From: a virus
IMG/VR virus record: IMGVR_UViG_3300027806_000160
Coordinates: 1 to 23,176 of that record
Direction: 5' to 3' (one strand)
Length of the DNA stretch: 23,176 bases
In this document: positions 13,429 through 19,117 of the stretch, one piece after another
Layout: each line of letters begins with the position of its first letter
Position numbering within the stretch: position 1 is the stretch's first letter
The notes under the pieces: model-generated
Seen by the model: only the letters and a program-made list of their open reading frames with translations
What the model was told of the DNA's origin: nothing
Database searches by the model: none
Made by a program: the position numbers and the translations under genes

Positions 13429-13607
13429 GTCTGGATCTCCGGAACGTGCTGCTGGCCGACCCGCACCACCGGCGACACGGTGTCACCGATCCGCGAGAGG
13501 GCTTCCCGGGCGTTCAAATCGCCCGCGTTGAACTGCTGGATCACCTCCGCGATCCGTGCGATGCGATGCACGGCCACGGTGCCGTCAATGTTGCCGGCGT
13601 CATCCAT
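13425..13607 (-). CDS. 60-residue hypothetical protein between Sak4 and SSB-like genes
   Basis: The ATG at 13607 lies behind GAGGTGGCG and overlaps the Sak4 stop; the stop overlaps the SSB-like start by ATGA. The peptide begins MDDAGNIDGTVAVHRIARIA and ends VSPVVRVGQQHVPEIQT, with an amphipathic helix EVIQQFNAGDLNAREALSRI in between. It is small and soluble. No known family comes to mind. The tight spacing supports that it is translated. Confidence 0.7.
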   Translation of the reverse strand: MDDAGNIDGTVAVHRIARIAEVIQQFNAGDLNAREALSRIGDTVSPVVRVGQQHVPEIQT

Positions 13608-14547
13608 TCGCCACCTCCACCGGCTCGAGCTCGTTGTGACGGGCGTCGATGAGCTTCGACAGCTCGCCCGCCTGGTCGGCGGTGAGCTGCCCTTCGCTTT
13701 CGAGGATCTCGATCCTGTCAGCGATTCGACCAAGGCCACCGACGTTCGTCGTCTCGCGGATCCTCGCGGCGACGCGGTCGAACAGCGGCGGCTCGGCAGC
13801 CTGCGGCTCTGCCACCGGCTCGGCAGCCGGCCCGCCCGCGAACAGCGGAAGCAGATGCTTGGCGTCCATCGGCAGCGTTTCCGGCATGTCGAACCTGTTC
13901 TTCGCATCCCACGCCGCCGACCGCTGGCAGTGCATGATCCGCTCCTTGCCCCCACGGCCCTTGCTGCGGCCGTCGTCGCCCTCGGCAATGACGGTTCGGT
14001 AGTTCAAGAACAGGAGCAGATCGCACCACTCCTTGAAGAGCGGAGCCACCTGCTTGTGCATCTTCAGTTCGTACCGGTCGAAGCCGTCGGTCTGGTCAGG
14101 CGGGCTCACCCGCACGACCTTCGCGTGGGCCACCCAAATCACGTTGAGCCCGCGGGCAACGAGCTGGTCCGCCACGCCGATCAGCCGGGCCACTTGCTCG
14201 GCGAGCATCACGTAGCCCTTACCGAAGCCGAACTCCTCCACACTCCGCTTGTTGTGCGTCGCGAGCAGCTGCTCCTGGGCCATCCGCTCGGCCCAGTCGG
14301 CCGAATCAATGACCACCGTCTGGTAGCCCTCCGCATCGCGATACAGCGAGTGCATCGCACCCTCTAGGGCCGCAAGCGTGCGGCACGGCACACGATCCAC
14401 GTCGAGGTGCGCCGACCCGTCCTCAGTGTCGAGGAACAGCGGCTTCGGGAACCTCGAACAAAGCGTCGTTTTTCCGATGCCCTCAACGCCGTAGATCACA
14501 CCACGCAGCGGCGGACGCTGCCTGCCTTTCACGATCTTCAGAGCCAT
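13600..14547 (-). CDS. Sak4-like RecA-fold recombination ATPase (AAA_24)
   Basis: This is a 315-residue protein with a nearly perfect ribosome binding site (AAGGAGGTGAAG). A RecA-like core starts with GVIYGVEGIGKTTLCSRFP (Walker A, 20-28), then PLFLDTEDGSAHLDV, and Walker B at YQTVVIDSADW (D81). The later NVIWVAHAKVVRVSPPDQTD and DLLLFLNYRTVI fit the phage AAA_24/Sak4 family, the stand-alone ATPases that help single-strand annealing recombination with an SSB partner. The C-terminal about 80 residues form a separate linker and helical tail (GRIADRIEILESEGQLTADQ), which may hold a partner-binding site. The SSB-like gene just downstream supports a joint recombination role. Confidence 0.85.
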   Translation of the reverse strand: MALKIVKGRQRPPLRGVIYGVEGIGKTTLCSRFPKPLFLDTEDGSAHLDVDRVPCRTLAALEGAMHSLYRDAEGYQTVVIDSADWAERMAQEQLLATHNKRSVEEFGFGKGYVMLAEQVARLIGVADQLVARGLNVIWVAHAKVVRVSPPDQTDGFDRYELKMHKQVAPLFKEWCDLLLFLNYRTVIAEGDDGRSKGRGGKERIMHCQRSAAWDAKNRFDMPETLPMDAKHLLPLFAGGPAAEPVAEPQAAEPPLFDRVAARIRETTNVGGLGRIADRIEILESEGQLTADQAGELSKLIDARHNELEPVEVANG

Positions 14548-14657
14548 CACTTCACCTCCTTGTTGAGTTGCAAAACCACCAAAACCAGAACGGCCACACC
14601 AATCACTGCGAGAGTTCCTGCCACCGCCAGGACGGCGGTCACGATGTGCGATGTCAT
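14547..14657 (-). CDS. 36-residue single-pass membrane peptide
   Basis: An ATG at 14657 behind AGGAGG (6-base gap) opens 36 codons: MTSHIVTAVLAVAGTLAVIG, then VAVLVLVVLQLNKEVK. About 25 residues are hydrophobic and the tail is basic, so it would span the inner membrane. Start and stop overlap both neighbours (ATGA; TGATG), which supports translation. It could be a small regulator or toxin-like peptide; nothing proves it. Confidence 0.65.
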   Translation of the reverse strand: MTSHIVTAVLAVAGTLAVIGVAVLVLVVLQLNKEVK

Positions 14658-14959
14658 CCGTAGACCTCCTGCATGCCGGCCGCGGCACCGTCGGCCTCCG
14701 CGTCGCCAGGGTGGGTGCCGTAGCCGAGGCCAGCCACGTAGTCGCTCGCCTCGTCGATCGCGTGGAGCATCGCCAGCCACGCCGTCGAATCGATCTCGTA
14801 GAGCCCGCCGGCCACTCGCCGGCCGTCGATCGCCACTCGCCGCGCCGCCCGCACCGCCGTGAGCAGCTTGCACCGCTCCACCGTGCTCCGCTGCCTCGCC
14901 ATGTCGGCCACGCCGCCATCGACGCGGCTCGCCATCACCGCACCACGTGCATGTCTCAT
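14654..14959 (-). CDS. Hypothetical early protein
   Basis: A 101-residue protein that starts by ATGA overlap with the csrA-like gene, with AGGAGG 8 bases upstream. It starts MRHARGAVMASRVDGG, with a basic middle (LLTAVRAARRVAIDGRRVAG), a short strand GGLYEIDSTAWLAMLHAIDE and a small-residue tail ending MQEVYG. An internal ATG at residue 9 or 20 could also serve. The family is not recognised. Confidence 0.65.
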   Translation of the reverse strand: MRHARGAVMASRVDGGVADMARQRSTVERCKLLTAVRAARRVAIDGRRVAGGLYEIDSTAWLAMLHAIDEASDYVAGLGYGTHPGDAEADGAAAGMQEVYG

Positions 14960-15141
14960 CGCTTCACCTCCTGTGACAAACGCCTCCGAACCTCATCACG
15001 CACGACGGGCCATTCCCGCGGTGCCGTGATTCCCAGCCGAACTTCGCCCGCCCTGATCCGCGTGATGAGCACGTGAATCGTGCCGTGCCCTGGCACCTCC
15101 ACCGTGACGCCGTCGTCCAACTTGCACGCGACCAAAAGCAT
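14956..15141 (-). CDS. csrA: CsrA-like post-transcriptional regulator
   Basis: A 61-residue protein, the exact size of CsrA. It starts MLLVACKLDDGVTVEV and continues with GTIHVLITRIRAGEVRLGIT, then APREWPVVRDEVRRRL. The block G-E-V-R-L-G-I-x-A-P-R-E-x-x-V-x-R-D-E-V aligns without gaps to CsrA's [20 protein letters not shown]; R48 matches the RNA-contacting R44 of E. coli CsrA. CsrA dimers bind GGA motifs in mRNA leaders and change translation or decay. The N-terminal first strand is less conserved (LLVACK in place of LILTRR), so its RNA preference may differ. The ATG at 15141 follows GGGAG at 8 bases. It lies third in the early operon. The call is by pattern only. Confidence 0.8.
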   Translation of the reverse strand: MLLVACKLDDGVTVEVPGHGTIHVLITRIRAGEVRLGITAPREWPVVRDEVRRRLSQEVKR

Positions 15142-15157
15142 GTGTTTCGCTCCCGCT

Positions 15158-15454
15158 TCACCGACCGTGGCTGGCGGGTTGACTCCTGTTGATGCGGCTC
15201 CTATGCCGCTCCTTCCCGCCGGCGTCCGTACCAGCGGTCTCCTTTTGCTTGCGTCGGCGTGGCCGCACGATGGGCGGATCGCCATTGGTGAGCCGGGCCC
15301 GCTTCACTGCGGCCAGGCGGTCCAGAACGTCGGCGTCCTCGACGAGGAGCGATCCGAGCTTGGACCGCACCTCGCGGAGTTGCTCTTGGGCTTCGACGAC
15401 CGCGTCGTAGATGGCTTCGCGATCTCCAGCGTCGATCCGCTCGTCGAGGCTCAT
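15158..15454 (-). CDS. Hypothetical early protein with uncertain start
   Basis: The ATG at 15454 gives 98 residues (MSLDERIDAGDREAIYDAVV, then EAQEQLREVRSKLGSLLVED and a basic tail with RPRRRKQKETAG). A GTG at 15487 is an alternative. The frame is open further upstream and looks coding up to the stop of the previous gene (for example REVHSIAWGLCTRALNSAGS), yet no ATG, GTG or TTG lies there. This suggests a hidden start, a frameshift from the upstream gene, or a sequence error. The long helical part may form a coiled coil. The function is unknown. Confidence 0.65.
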   Translation of the reverse strand: MSLDERIDAGDREAIYDAVVEAQEQLREVRSKLGSLLVEDADVLDRLAAVKRARLTNGDPPIVRPRRRKQKETAGTDAGGKERHRSRINRSQPASHGR

Positions 15455-15549
15455 GTCGGCCTGCTGATCGACGGGGATCGCCCGCACGCTACCGGCCGAG
15501 TTGAGAGCCCGCGTGCAGAGCCCCCACGCGATCGAGTGGACTTCGCGGA

Positions 15550-15774
15550 TCAGCCGGTCGCGAGCATCAGCCGCGATAGATCCGCGGGCAGAGTCGTCAG
15601 GAACACCGGCGAGGCCGCACGTTCCGGCTCGAGCTTGGCCGCGTTCAGCCGCAGCCCGCTTGTCGTGAGCTGGATCAGCAGCTCGTTCGGCACCGGGGCG
15701 GGCTTCATCTGTCCGCCCCGCCGGCCGCGGTTGGCCGCGGGCCCGTTGTGATCGATCCGTTCCGCATCGCTCAT
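15550..15774 (-). CDS. First gene of the early operon, unknown
   Basis: The ATG at 15774 follows GGAGG and opens a 74-residue protein starting MSDAERIDHNGPAANRGRRG. A middle segment NELLIQLTTSGLRLNAAKLE could be an amphipathic helix and strand; the end is TTLPADLSRLMLATG. It is the first gene after the leftward promoter, about 100 bases downstream of the predicted start of transcription. I do not recognise it. Its relation to the next frame is discussed as a possible frameshift. Confidence 0.65.
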   Translation of the reverse strand: MSDAERIDHNGPAANRGRRGGQMKPAPVPNELLIQLTTSGLRLNAAKLEPERAASPVFLTTLPADLSRLMLATG

Positions 15775-15853
15775 GGCAGCCTCCGGTGCATGGGGCTTGC
15801 CGCGTCGCGTCCTGCTGTTTGCGTGCCACCGGCAATCCCTCGCCACGTGTCCC

Positions 15854-15872
15854 GTCGATCGCGGTGATCGAC
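15854..15872. other. Leader stem-loop of the early transcript
   Basis: GTCGATC (15854-15860) pairs perfectly with 15866-15872 around a 5-base loop. It sits right after the likely transcription start of the leftward operon, in its roughly 100-base leader. Confidence 0.5.
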
Positions 15873-15883
15873 GTTGGGGCGAG

Positions 15884-15912
15884 GTTTTATCCGGTTATCA
15901 AAACTCTGTCAA
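15884..15912 (-). promoter_or_regulatory. Sigma70-like promoter for the leftward early operon
   Basis: On the minus strand a perfect TTGACA (15907-15912) is followed after 17 bases by TAAAAC (15884-15889). The -35 lies in the centre of a 33-bp inverted repeat, so a repressor bound there should block it. The gene at 15774 begins about 100 bases downstream. Confidence 0.65.
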
Positions 15913-15927
15913 CATGAGTTCTGATAA
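15895..15927. promoter_or_regulatory. 33-bp operator-like inverted repeat
   Basis: TTATCAAAACTC (15895-15906) and GAGTTCTGATAA (15916-15927) are inverted copies matching at 11 of 12 positions, separated by 9 bases. The dyad covers the leftward -35 and touches the rightward -35 region. It is the best candidate binding site for the nearby XRE repressor. Confidence 0.75.
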
Positions 15928-15946
15928 ACGTCAAAGATGCTAGAAT
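15919..15946 (+). promoter_or_regulatory. Probable rightward promoter of the 122-residue protein
   Basis: TAGAAT at 15941-15946 is a good -10; the best -35 (TTCTGA, 15919-15924, 16-base spacing) is weak and overlaps the right arm of the dyad. The gene begins 45 bases downstream. Confidence 0.45.
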
Positions 15947-15990
15947 CCGCTGCGTTTTTAGGATCCACCACTCCACAGGAGGTACAGACG

Positions 15991-16359
15991 ATGAGCAACG
16001 AAGCCACAGAAACCCAAGACCGAATTCCACCGATCTTCAAGGCGGCAAGCCTGACGGTCGTCACGCCGTTCTGGCATGGATCAGTCGGCGTGGGATTCAC
16101 GCTCGCAAGCGGCGAGCGGGCGTACGTCCGGCTTGAAAAGGAGGAGGCCCTGCAGCTTGCTCAGCTGATTCGAGACCACTCCGACGGATTTGTCGGCGTC
16201 GAAAGAGAGGACTTGTCTCCGCGAGTTACGGAAGAACAAGTGAATCGCAGAGTGCGGATTATGCTCGAAAGCGAAGAACTCTTTGAGCGGGCACGGGCGA
16301 AGATCGCCGCCATCAAGGCCTCTCGGTCAACTGGGCATTCGCTTCAAGCTAGCGAATGA
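15991..16359 (+). CDS. Hypothetical protein beside the control region
   Basis: The ATG at 15991 with a perfect AGGAGG 8 bases upstream opens a 122-residue protein. It starts MSNEATETQDRIPPIFKAAS, has a beta-rich central part (LTVVTPFWHGSVGVGFTLA, GERAYVRLEKEEALQLAQLI) and a helical C-terminus (EEQVNRRVRIMLESEELFER, then ARAKIAAIKAS). The central pattern of short strands followed by a helix beginning with LEKEEALxLAxLI recalls small phage proteins of unknown role. It is transcribed divergently from the early operon and convergently with the repressor, so it could be an immunity, anti-repressor or Cro-like function; no helix-turn-helix is evident. Confidence 0.75.
   Translation: MSNEATETQDRIPPIFKAASLTVVTPFWHGSVGVGFTLASGERAYVRLEKEEALQLAQLIRDHSDGFVGVEREDLSPRVTEEQVNRRVRIMLESEELFERARAKIAAIKASRSTGHSLQASE
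16337..16357. other. Stem-loop between convergent genes
   Basis: ATTCGCT (16337-16343) pairs perfectly with AGCGAAT (16351-16357) around 7 bases, at the end of the plus-strand gene and just after the repressor stop. No T-tract is present; weak bidirectional termination is possible. Confidence 0.4.
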
Positions 16360-16378
16360 AATTGACCGTCGCTGAGCT

Positions 16379-16642
16379 TCACTGCTGCGATGCTTCTTCG
16401 AGATTCACGTCGCGAGTCAGTTTGTCGATCGTGACGCCAAGGGCGTTGGACAATTTCCGCAACGTCGATAGTCGCGGGTCTTTCAGTTTGTAGAAGGCCG
16501 TGTCTGACAGCCCGGACCTGGAAGCCAACTCGTCTAGATGCAGGCCTTTCCGGCGTGCCATTTCCTTGACACGCAAAAACATAGCTGACCGCTTGTGCTT
16601 CGGTGGCCTCCCGCCCGGGTGTCTCTCGCTCACCGTAGCCAT
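16379..16642 (-). CDS. XRE-family repressor-like DNA-binding protein
   Basis: The ATG at 16642, behind GGAGGG, opens 87 residues. After a basic N-terminus (HPGGRPPKHKRSAMFLRVKE) comes an XRE-type helix-turn-helix: MARRKGLHLDELASRSGLSD followed by TAFYKLKDPRLSTLRKLSNA, and LGVTIDKL. This is the size of a DNA-binding domain without a separate oligomerisation or RecA-cleavage domain, so it is more like a small Cro/CI-type or phage-plasmid repressor than lambda CI. It faces the plus-strand gene and lies beside the integrase, and its natural target would be the 33-bp dyad or the 29-bp dyad in its own leader. An in-frame upstream extension exists but is less likely than the well-placed ATG. Confidence 0.85.
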   Translation of the reverse strand: MATVSERHPGGRPPKHKRSAMFLRVKEMARRKGLHLDELASRSGLSDTAFYKLKDPRLSTLRKLSNALGVTIDKLTRDVNLEEASQQ

Positions 16643-16710
16643 TTTCGCGGCCCTCCATGCCAATGCTTGCTTCGGTGCGATCCCGAAGCAATCGTCGAGA
16701 TAGAAGTCGC

Positions 16711-16739
16711 CGCGATGGCCCTCCGGAAGGACCATCGCG
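16711..16739. promoter_or_regulatory. 29-bp imperfect palindrome upstream of the repressor
   Basis: CGCGATGG at 16711-16718 and CCATCGCG at 16732-16739 are perfect inverted arms, and most of the centre around CCGGA also matches its complement. It lies between the repressor and integrase starts. It could be a second operator or an RNA hairpin in the repressor leader. Confidence 0.55.
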
Positions 16740-16803
16740 ACGACCCGAGTGGCGGGGACGCCCTTCGGGTTCACCGACCAACGGTGTCTCGGAAAAGTGT
16801 CAT

Positions 16804-16839
16804 AACCGCCACGAACCGACCCAAAGGAGGGGGGCGGTT
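16804..16839. other. Inverted repeat upstream of the integrase
   Basis: AACCGCC (16804-16810) and GGCGGTT (16833-16839) are perfect inverted copies 22 bases apart, about 50 bases before the integrase start. It may be a regulatory stem or a site for the integrase or excisionase; I cannot tell. Confidence 0.35.
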
Positions 16840-16886
16840 TGCATGGCACGGAAGCGTGAACTATCCCCTTGCAGGAGGTACACGCC

Positions 16887-17759
16887 ATGACTCTTCAACA
16901 GTTTTTCGACCGCTACTATCGTCCGCTGAAACTGCGCGGCAAGTCGCCCGGAACGTCGCGGCTGTACGCTGCCACGATCCGAGCGTTTGCCAAGTTCCTT
17001 GAGCGAACGCCGATGTTGGCAGACCTCGAGGAAATCACCCTTGCCGGCTTCATGGATCACCGGCAATCCACGGTGTCGCCGTACACGGCCGAGAAAGAGC
17101 GATCGCAGCTTATGGCCATGGCCCGGCTGGCGAATGACAGGCGGATGATTCCTTCGCTCCCGTCGTGCGAGCCTTCGCCGTTGCCAGACCGCGTACCGGT
17201 CGCATGGTCGGCAGACGAGCTGCGGCGAGCGTTCAAGGCAGCAGCTGCTGCCAGCGGCTACGTCGGCCTTGTGCCGGCAGGGGAGTATTTCCCAGCCATC
17301 ATCACCGTGTGCTTCGAGACGACGGAGCGGATCGGGGCTCTGCTCGATGTCGAGCCGAAGCATTACGCACGGCCTTTCCTGACCGTGCCCGGCGAGATCA
17401 GGAAGGGAGGCAGGCGGGCCCGCGTCTACGAACTGTCGCCAGAAGCATGCGACCGGATCGAGCGGCTCCTTCGGGTCAACAAGGCCAAGATTTTCGCGTG
17501 GCCGAAAACGCGAACGTATCTGTGGGACAAGGTGAAACAAATCCTCTCCACGGCTGGGCTGGCCGGAAAGCGGATGGCATTTCAGCAGGTGAGGCGGTCG
17601 GCAATCAGCCACATGGCGAAGGCGACGAACGACGCGACCGCGGTGGCCTTCGCCGGCCACGCCCAAGCGGCCACGACTCGCAAGTGGTACATCGACCCAC
17701 GCTACTTGAATCGCGGGCCTCGGCCGGCCGACATGCTCCCGCGGTTGGATGCGGGGTGA
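16887..17759 (+). CDS. int: Tyrosine-family phage integrase
   Basis: This is a 290-residue protein from the ATG at 16887, with AGGAGG 8 bases upstream. The N-terminal core-binding domain (about 1-95) starts MTLQQFFDRYYRPLKLRGKS and includes SPGTSRLYAATIRAFAKFLE. The catalytic domain carries R148 (TTERIGALL), K173 in a beta-hairpin, R236 in FQQVRRSAISHMA, H258 in FAGHAQAATTRKWY and the nucleophile Y268. The usual H of the H-x-x-R box is Gln (Q233), a known but less common change. It would join attP to attB. Next to it are a repressor on one side and an excisionase-like gene on the other. I could not identify the att core. Confidence 0.9.
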   Translation: MTLQQFFDRYYRPLKLRGKSPGTSRLYAATIRAFAKFLERTPMLADLEEITLAGFMDHRQSTVSPYTAEKERSQLMAMARLANDRRMIPSLPSCEPSPLPDRVPVAWSADELRRAFKAAAAASGYVGLVPAGEYFPAIITVCFETTERIGALLDVEPKHYARPFLTVPGEIRKGGRRARVYELSPEACDRIERLLRVNKAKIFAWPKTRTYLWDKVKQILSTAGLAGKRMAFQQVRRSAISHMAKATNDATAVAFAGHAQAATTRKWYIDPRYLNRGPRPADMLPRLDAG

Positions 17760-17799
17760 TTCCGGAGTAGGATCACACCACCCCAACGAGGAGGTTGTC

Positions 17800-18270
17800 A
17801 TGCCTGATTTTTCGTTTCTGCACGATCACGGCCAAGACGACGGAACTATCCGAATCAACACAGCCCAGAGCCGTCCACCGCCTGCGAAGAAACCCAAACC
17901 ATCAAAGGCGGCCGGATGCCTGATGGCGCTGCTACTCGTCGGCGGATGCACGTACTGGCTGCAAAATCTTCCGAAGGAAACGCCGGAACAATTCGAGCAA
18001 GCCGACAACCGTTCGCTCGCCTTGGTCTGCGCTCAGTCACACATCAAAGACATGCTGAAAGCGCCAAGGTCTGCGAAGTGGCCGGGAATGTTCGACGTTC
18101 CAGACGGCCGCCAGCATGCCACGAAAATGGCCGATGGCACCTACGTCGTGAGGTCGTTTGTGGACTCACAAAACTCGTTTGGTGCCATGATCCGCACGTG
18201 GTATGTGGTGCGACTCCAGCTGCACCAATCAGGGAACGCGACCGTGATCGAAGCCGAATTGCTCGAGTAG
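17800..18270 (+). CDS. Membrane-anchored protein of unknown role
   Basis: This is a 156-residue protein with GAGGAGG upstream. The first about 35 residues are soluble (NTAQSRPPPAKKPKPSKAAG), followed by one hydrophobic segment at about 37-54 (AAGCLMALLLVGGCTYWL), so the C-terminal part would lie outside the inner membrane. That part has SLALVCAQSHIKDMLKAPRS, then AKWPGM and VRSFVDSQNSFGAMIRTWYV, a recurrent domain in small bacterial membrane proteins (LKxPxxAKFP ... YVDxQNxFGAxxRT). Its place next to the integrase is typical of a moron, for example a superinfection-exclusion or host-fitness gene; this is inferred. Confidence 0.75.
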   Translation: MPDFSFLHDHGQDDGTIRINTAQSRPPPAKKPKPSKAAGCLMALLLVGGCTYWLQNLPKETPEQFEQADNRSLALVCAQSHIKDMLKAPRSAKWPGMFDVPDGRQHATKMADGTYVVRSFVDSQNSFGAMIRTWYVVRLQLHQSGNATVIEAELLE

Positions 18271-18307
18271 CATTGACCCACGCTTCCGGTCGGCAATACT
18301 GGCTCGC

Positions 18308-18526
18308 ATGAAGATCGACCCCTCCCTCTATGTCACGGTCGGCCACGCCGCGGAGCTCGCGGACGTGTCGCGGATGTGGATGCGGACTCAGGCCCAGGCG
18401 GGCCGCATTCCGGCCGTCGAGATCGATGGCATCTGGTTCGTGCTCCGCTCGGCCGCCGAGGCTTTTGAGCGGCACCCGACCGCCGGACGGCCCCGGGTGT
18501 CCGGTGGTCGAAAGCCGAAGAAGTAG
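18308..18526 (+). CDS. Excisionase-like MerR/HTH_17 protein
   Basis: This is a 72-residue protein: MKIDPSLYVTVGHAAELADV, then SRMWMRTQAQAGRIPAVEID and GIWFVLRSAAEAFERHP, ending with a basic tail (GRPRVSGGRKPKK). This is the short winged-helix pattern of excisionases and HTH_17 proteins, T-x-x-xAAxxxxVSxxWx..xxxGRIPAxxIxGxWxxxxxxxxxF. It lies downstream of the integrase and could bind the attachment region to direct excision, or act as a small transcription factor. There is no clear ribosome binding site. A TTGACC lies at 18273-18278, but the matching -10 is poor. Confidence 0.8.
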   Translation: MKIDPSLYVTVGHAAELADVSRMWMRTQAQAGRIPAVEIDGIWFVLRSAAEAFERHPTAGRPRVSGGRKPKK

Positions 18527-18574
18527 CGTTTTCTCGCTGGAAAACGACCACCAAAGAAAATCCGCTCAATGCAC

Positions 18575-18602
18575 TTGCATGGTATTGCCGAATGGATATA
18601 CT
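18575..18602 (+). promoter_or_regulatory. Sigma70-like promoter
   Basis: TTGCAT (18575-18580), 16 bases, then TATACT (18597-18602), a 5-of-6 -10. It precedes the rightward small-gene and PrimPol group (18656 onwards). A short stem (GCGGG at 18614, CCCGC at 18626) follows in the leader. Confidence 0.6.
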
Positions 18603-18655
18603 GTGGGCATGACGCGGGCGAGTGACCCGCGGCCGACAAGCATGGAGACAAAACG

Positions 18656-18856
18656 ATGACCTCATCAACAAAGACCTATGAAGTTCGCCAGCTTGGTTCC
18701 GATGTTTGGCGGGCCGCAACTGAAGCCGAGATTGCGACGGCAATCATTACCGTCAACAAGTGCTATCGGTGGCATGGCAACAGAATGACCGAGGATTGGA
18801 CTTGCACGATGGGCCTTGGTCGTGATGTCCGCGAGTTTCGATGCACGGCCGCTTGA
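18656..18856 (+). CDS. Small hypothetical protein
   Basis: A 66-residue protein from the ATG at 18656 behind GGAG (8-base gap), just downstream of a good promoter. It starts MTSSTKTYEVRQLGSDVWRA and continues with a helix ATEAEIATAIITVNKCYRWH; near the end are CTMGLGRDVREFRC. It resembles short proteins with a strand, a helix and two cysteines. I do not recognise it. Confidence 0.65.
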   Translation: MTSSTKTYEVRQLGSDVWRAATEAEIATAIITVNKCYRWHGNRMTEDWTCTMGLGRDVREFRCTAA

Positions 18857-18863
18857 CCTCCAC

Positions 18864-18888
18864 GCCCGCCGGCACGGGGCCGGCGGGC
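18864..18888. other. Perfect 10-bp GC stem-loop
   Basis: GCCCGCCGGC (18864-18873) pairs with GCCGGCGGGC (18879-18888) around 5 bases. It sits between two small plus-strand genes. No T-run follows, so it may pause transcription or stabilise the upstream mRNA rather than terminate it. Confidence 0.6.
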
Positions 18889-18919
18889 AACACCACCCCA
18901 AAACCACGGAACCCAACCC

Positions 18920-19117
18920 ATGACCGCCGCCGAAACCATGACCGCCCGCATCGAAGCCATGACCGACGACCAGATCCGTGATGTGATGTGCGGCCTGATG
19001 CCCGACTTCCGCCCGGAGTCCGACATCGTGTTCGACGCCTGCATGCGGGTCGCCCAGGCCCGCATGGAGTCGGCCGCGTTCCTCGCCCTCTGCGGCGAAC
19101 TGGAGGCCACAGCATGA
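18920..19117 (+). CDS. Small hypothetical protein
   Basis: This is a 65-residue helical protein starting MTAAETMTARIEAMTDDQIR, then DVMCGLMPDFRPESDIVFDA and a helix RVAQARMESAAFLALCGELE. An internal ATG at residue 7 or 14 is possible, since no strong ribosome binding site precedes the first. The pattern (helix with a D-D-Q-I, then P-x-x-D-x-V-F-x-A-x-x-R-x-A-x-x-R) suggests a compact helical bundle. It overlaps the next start by ATGA. Confidence 0.65.
   Translation: MTAAETMTARIEAMTDDQIRDVMCGLMPDFRPESDIVFDACMRVAQARMESAAFLALCGELEATA

Noticed and set aside
16643-16888. In-frame N-terminal extension of the repressor to 16888
   Set aside because: The ATG at 16642 has a well-placed GGAGG and the extension overlaps the palindromes and the integrase start; no domain is gained.
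18273-18302. Promoter for the excisionase-like gene (TTGACC ... TACTGG)
   Set aside because: The -10 matches poorly and the gene start is only a few bases beyond; not listed as a feature.
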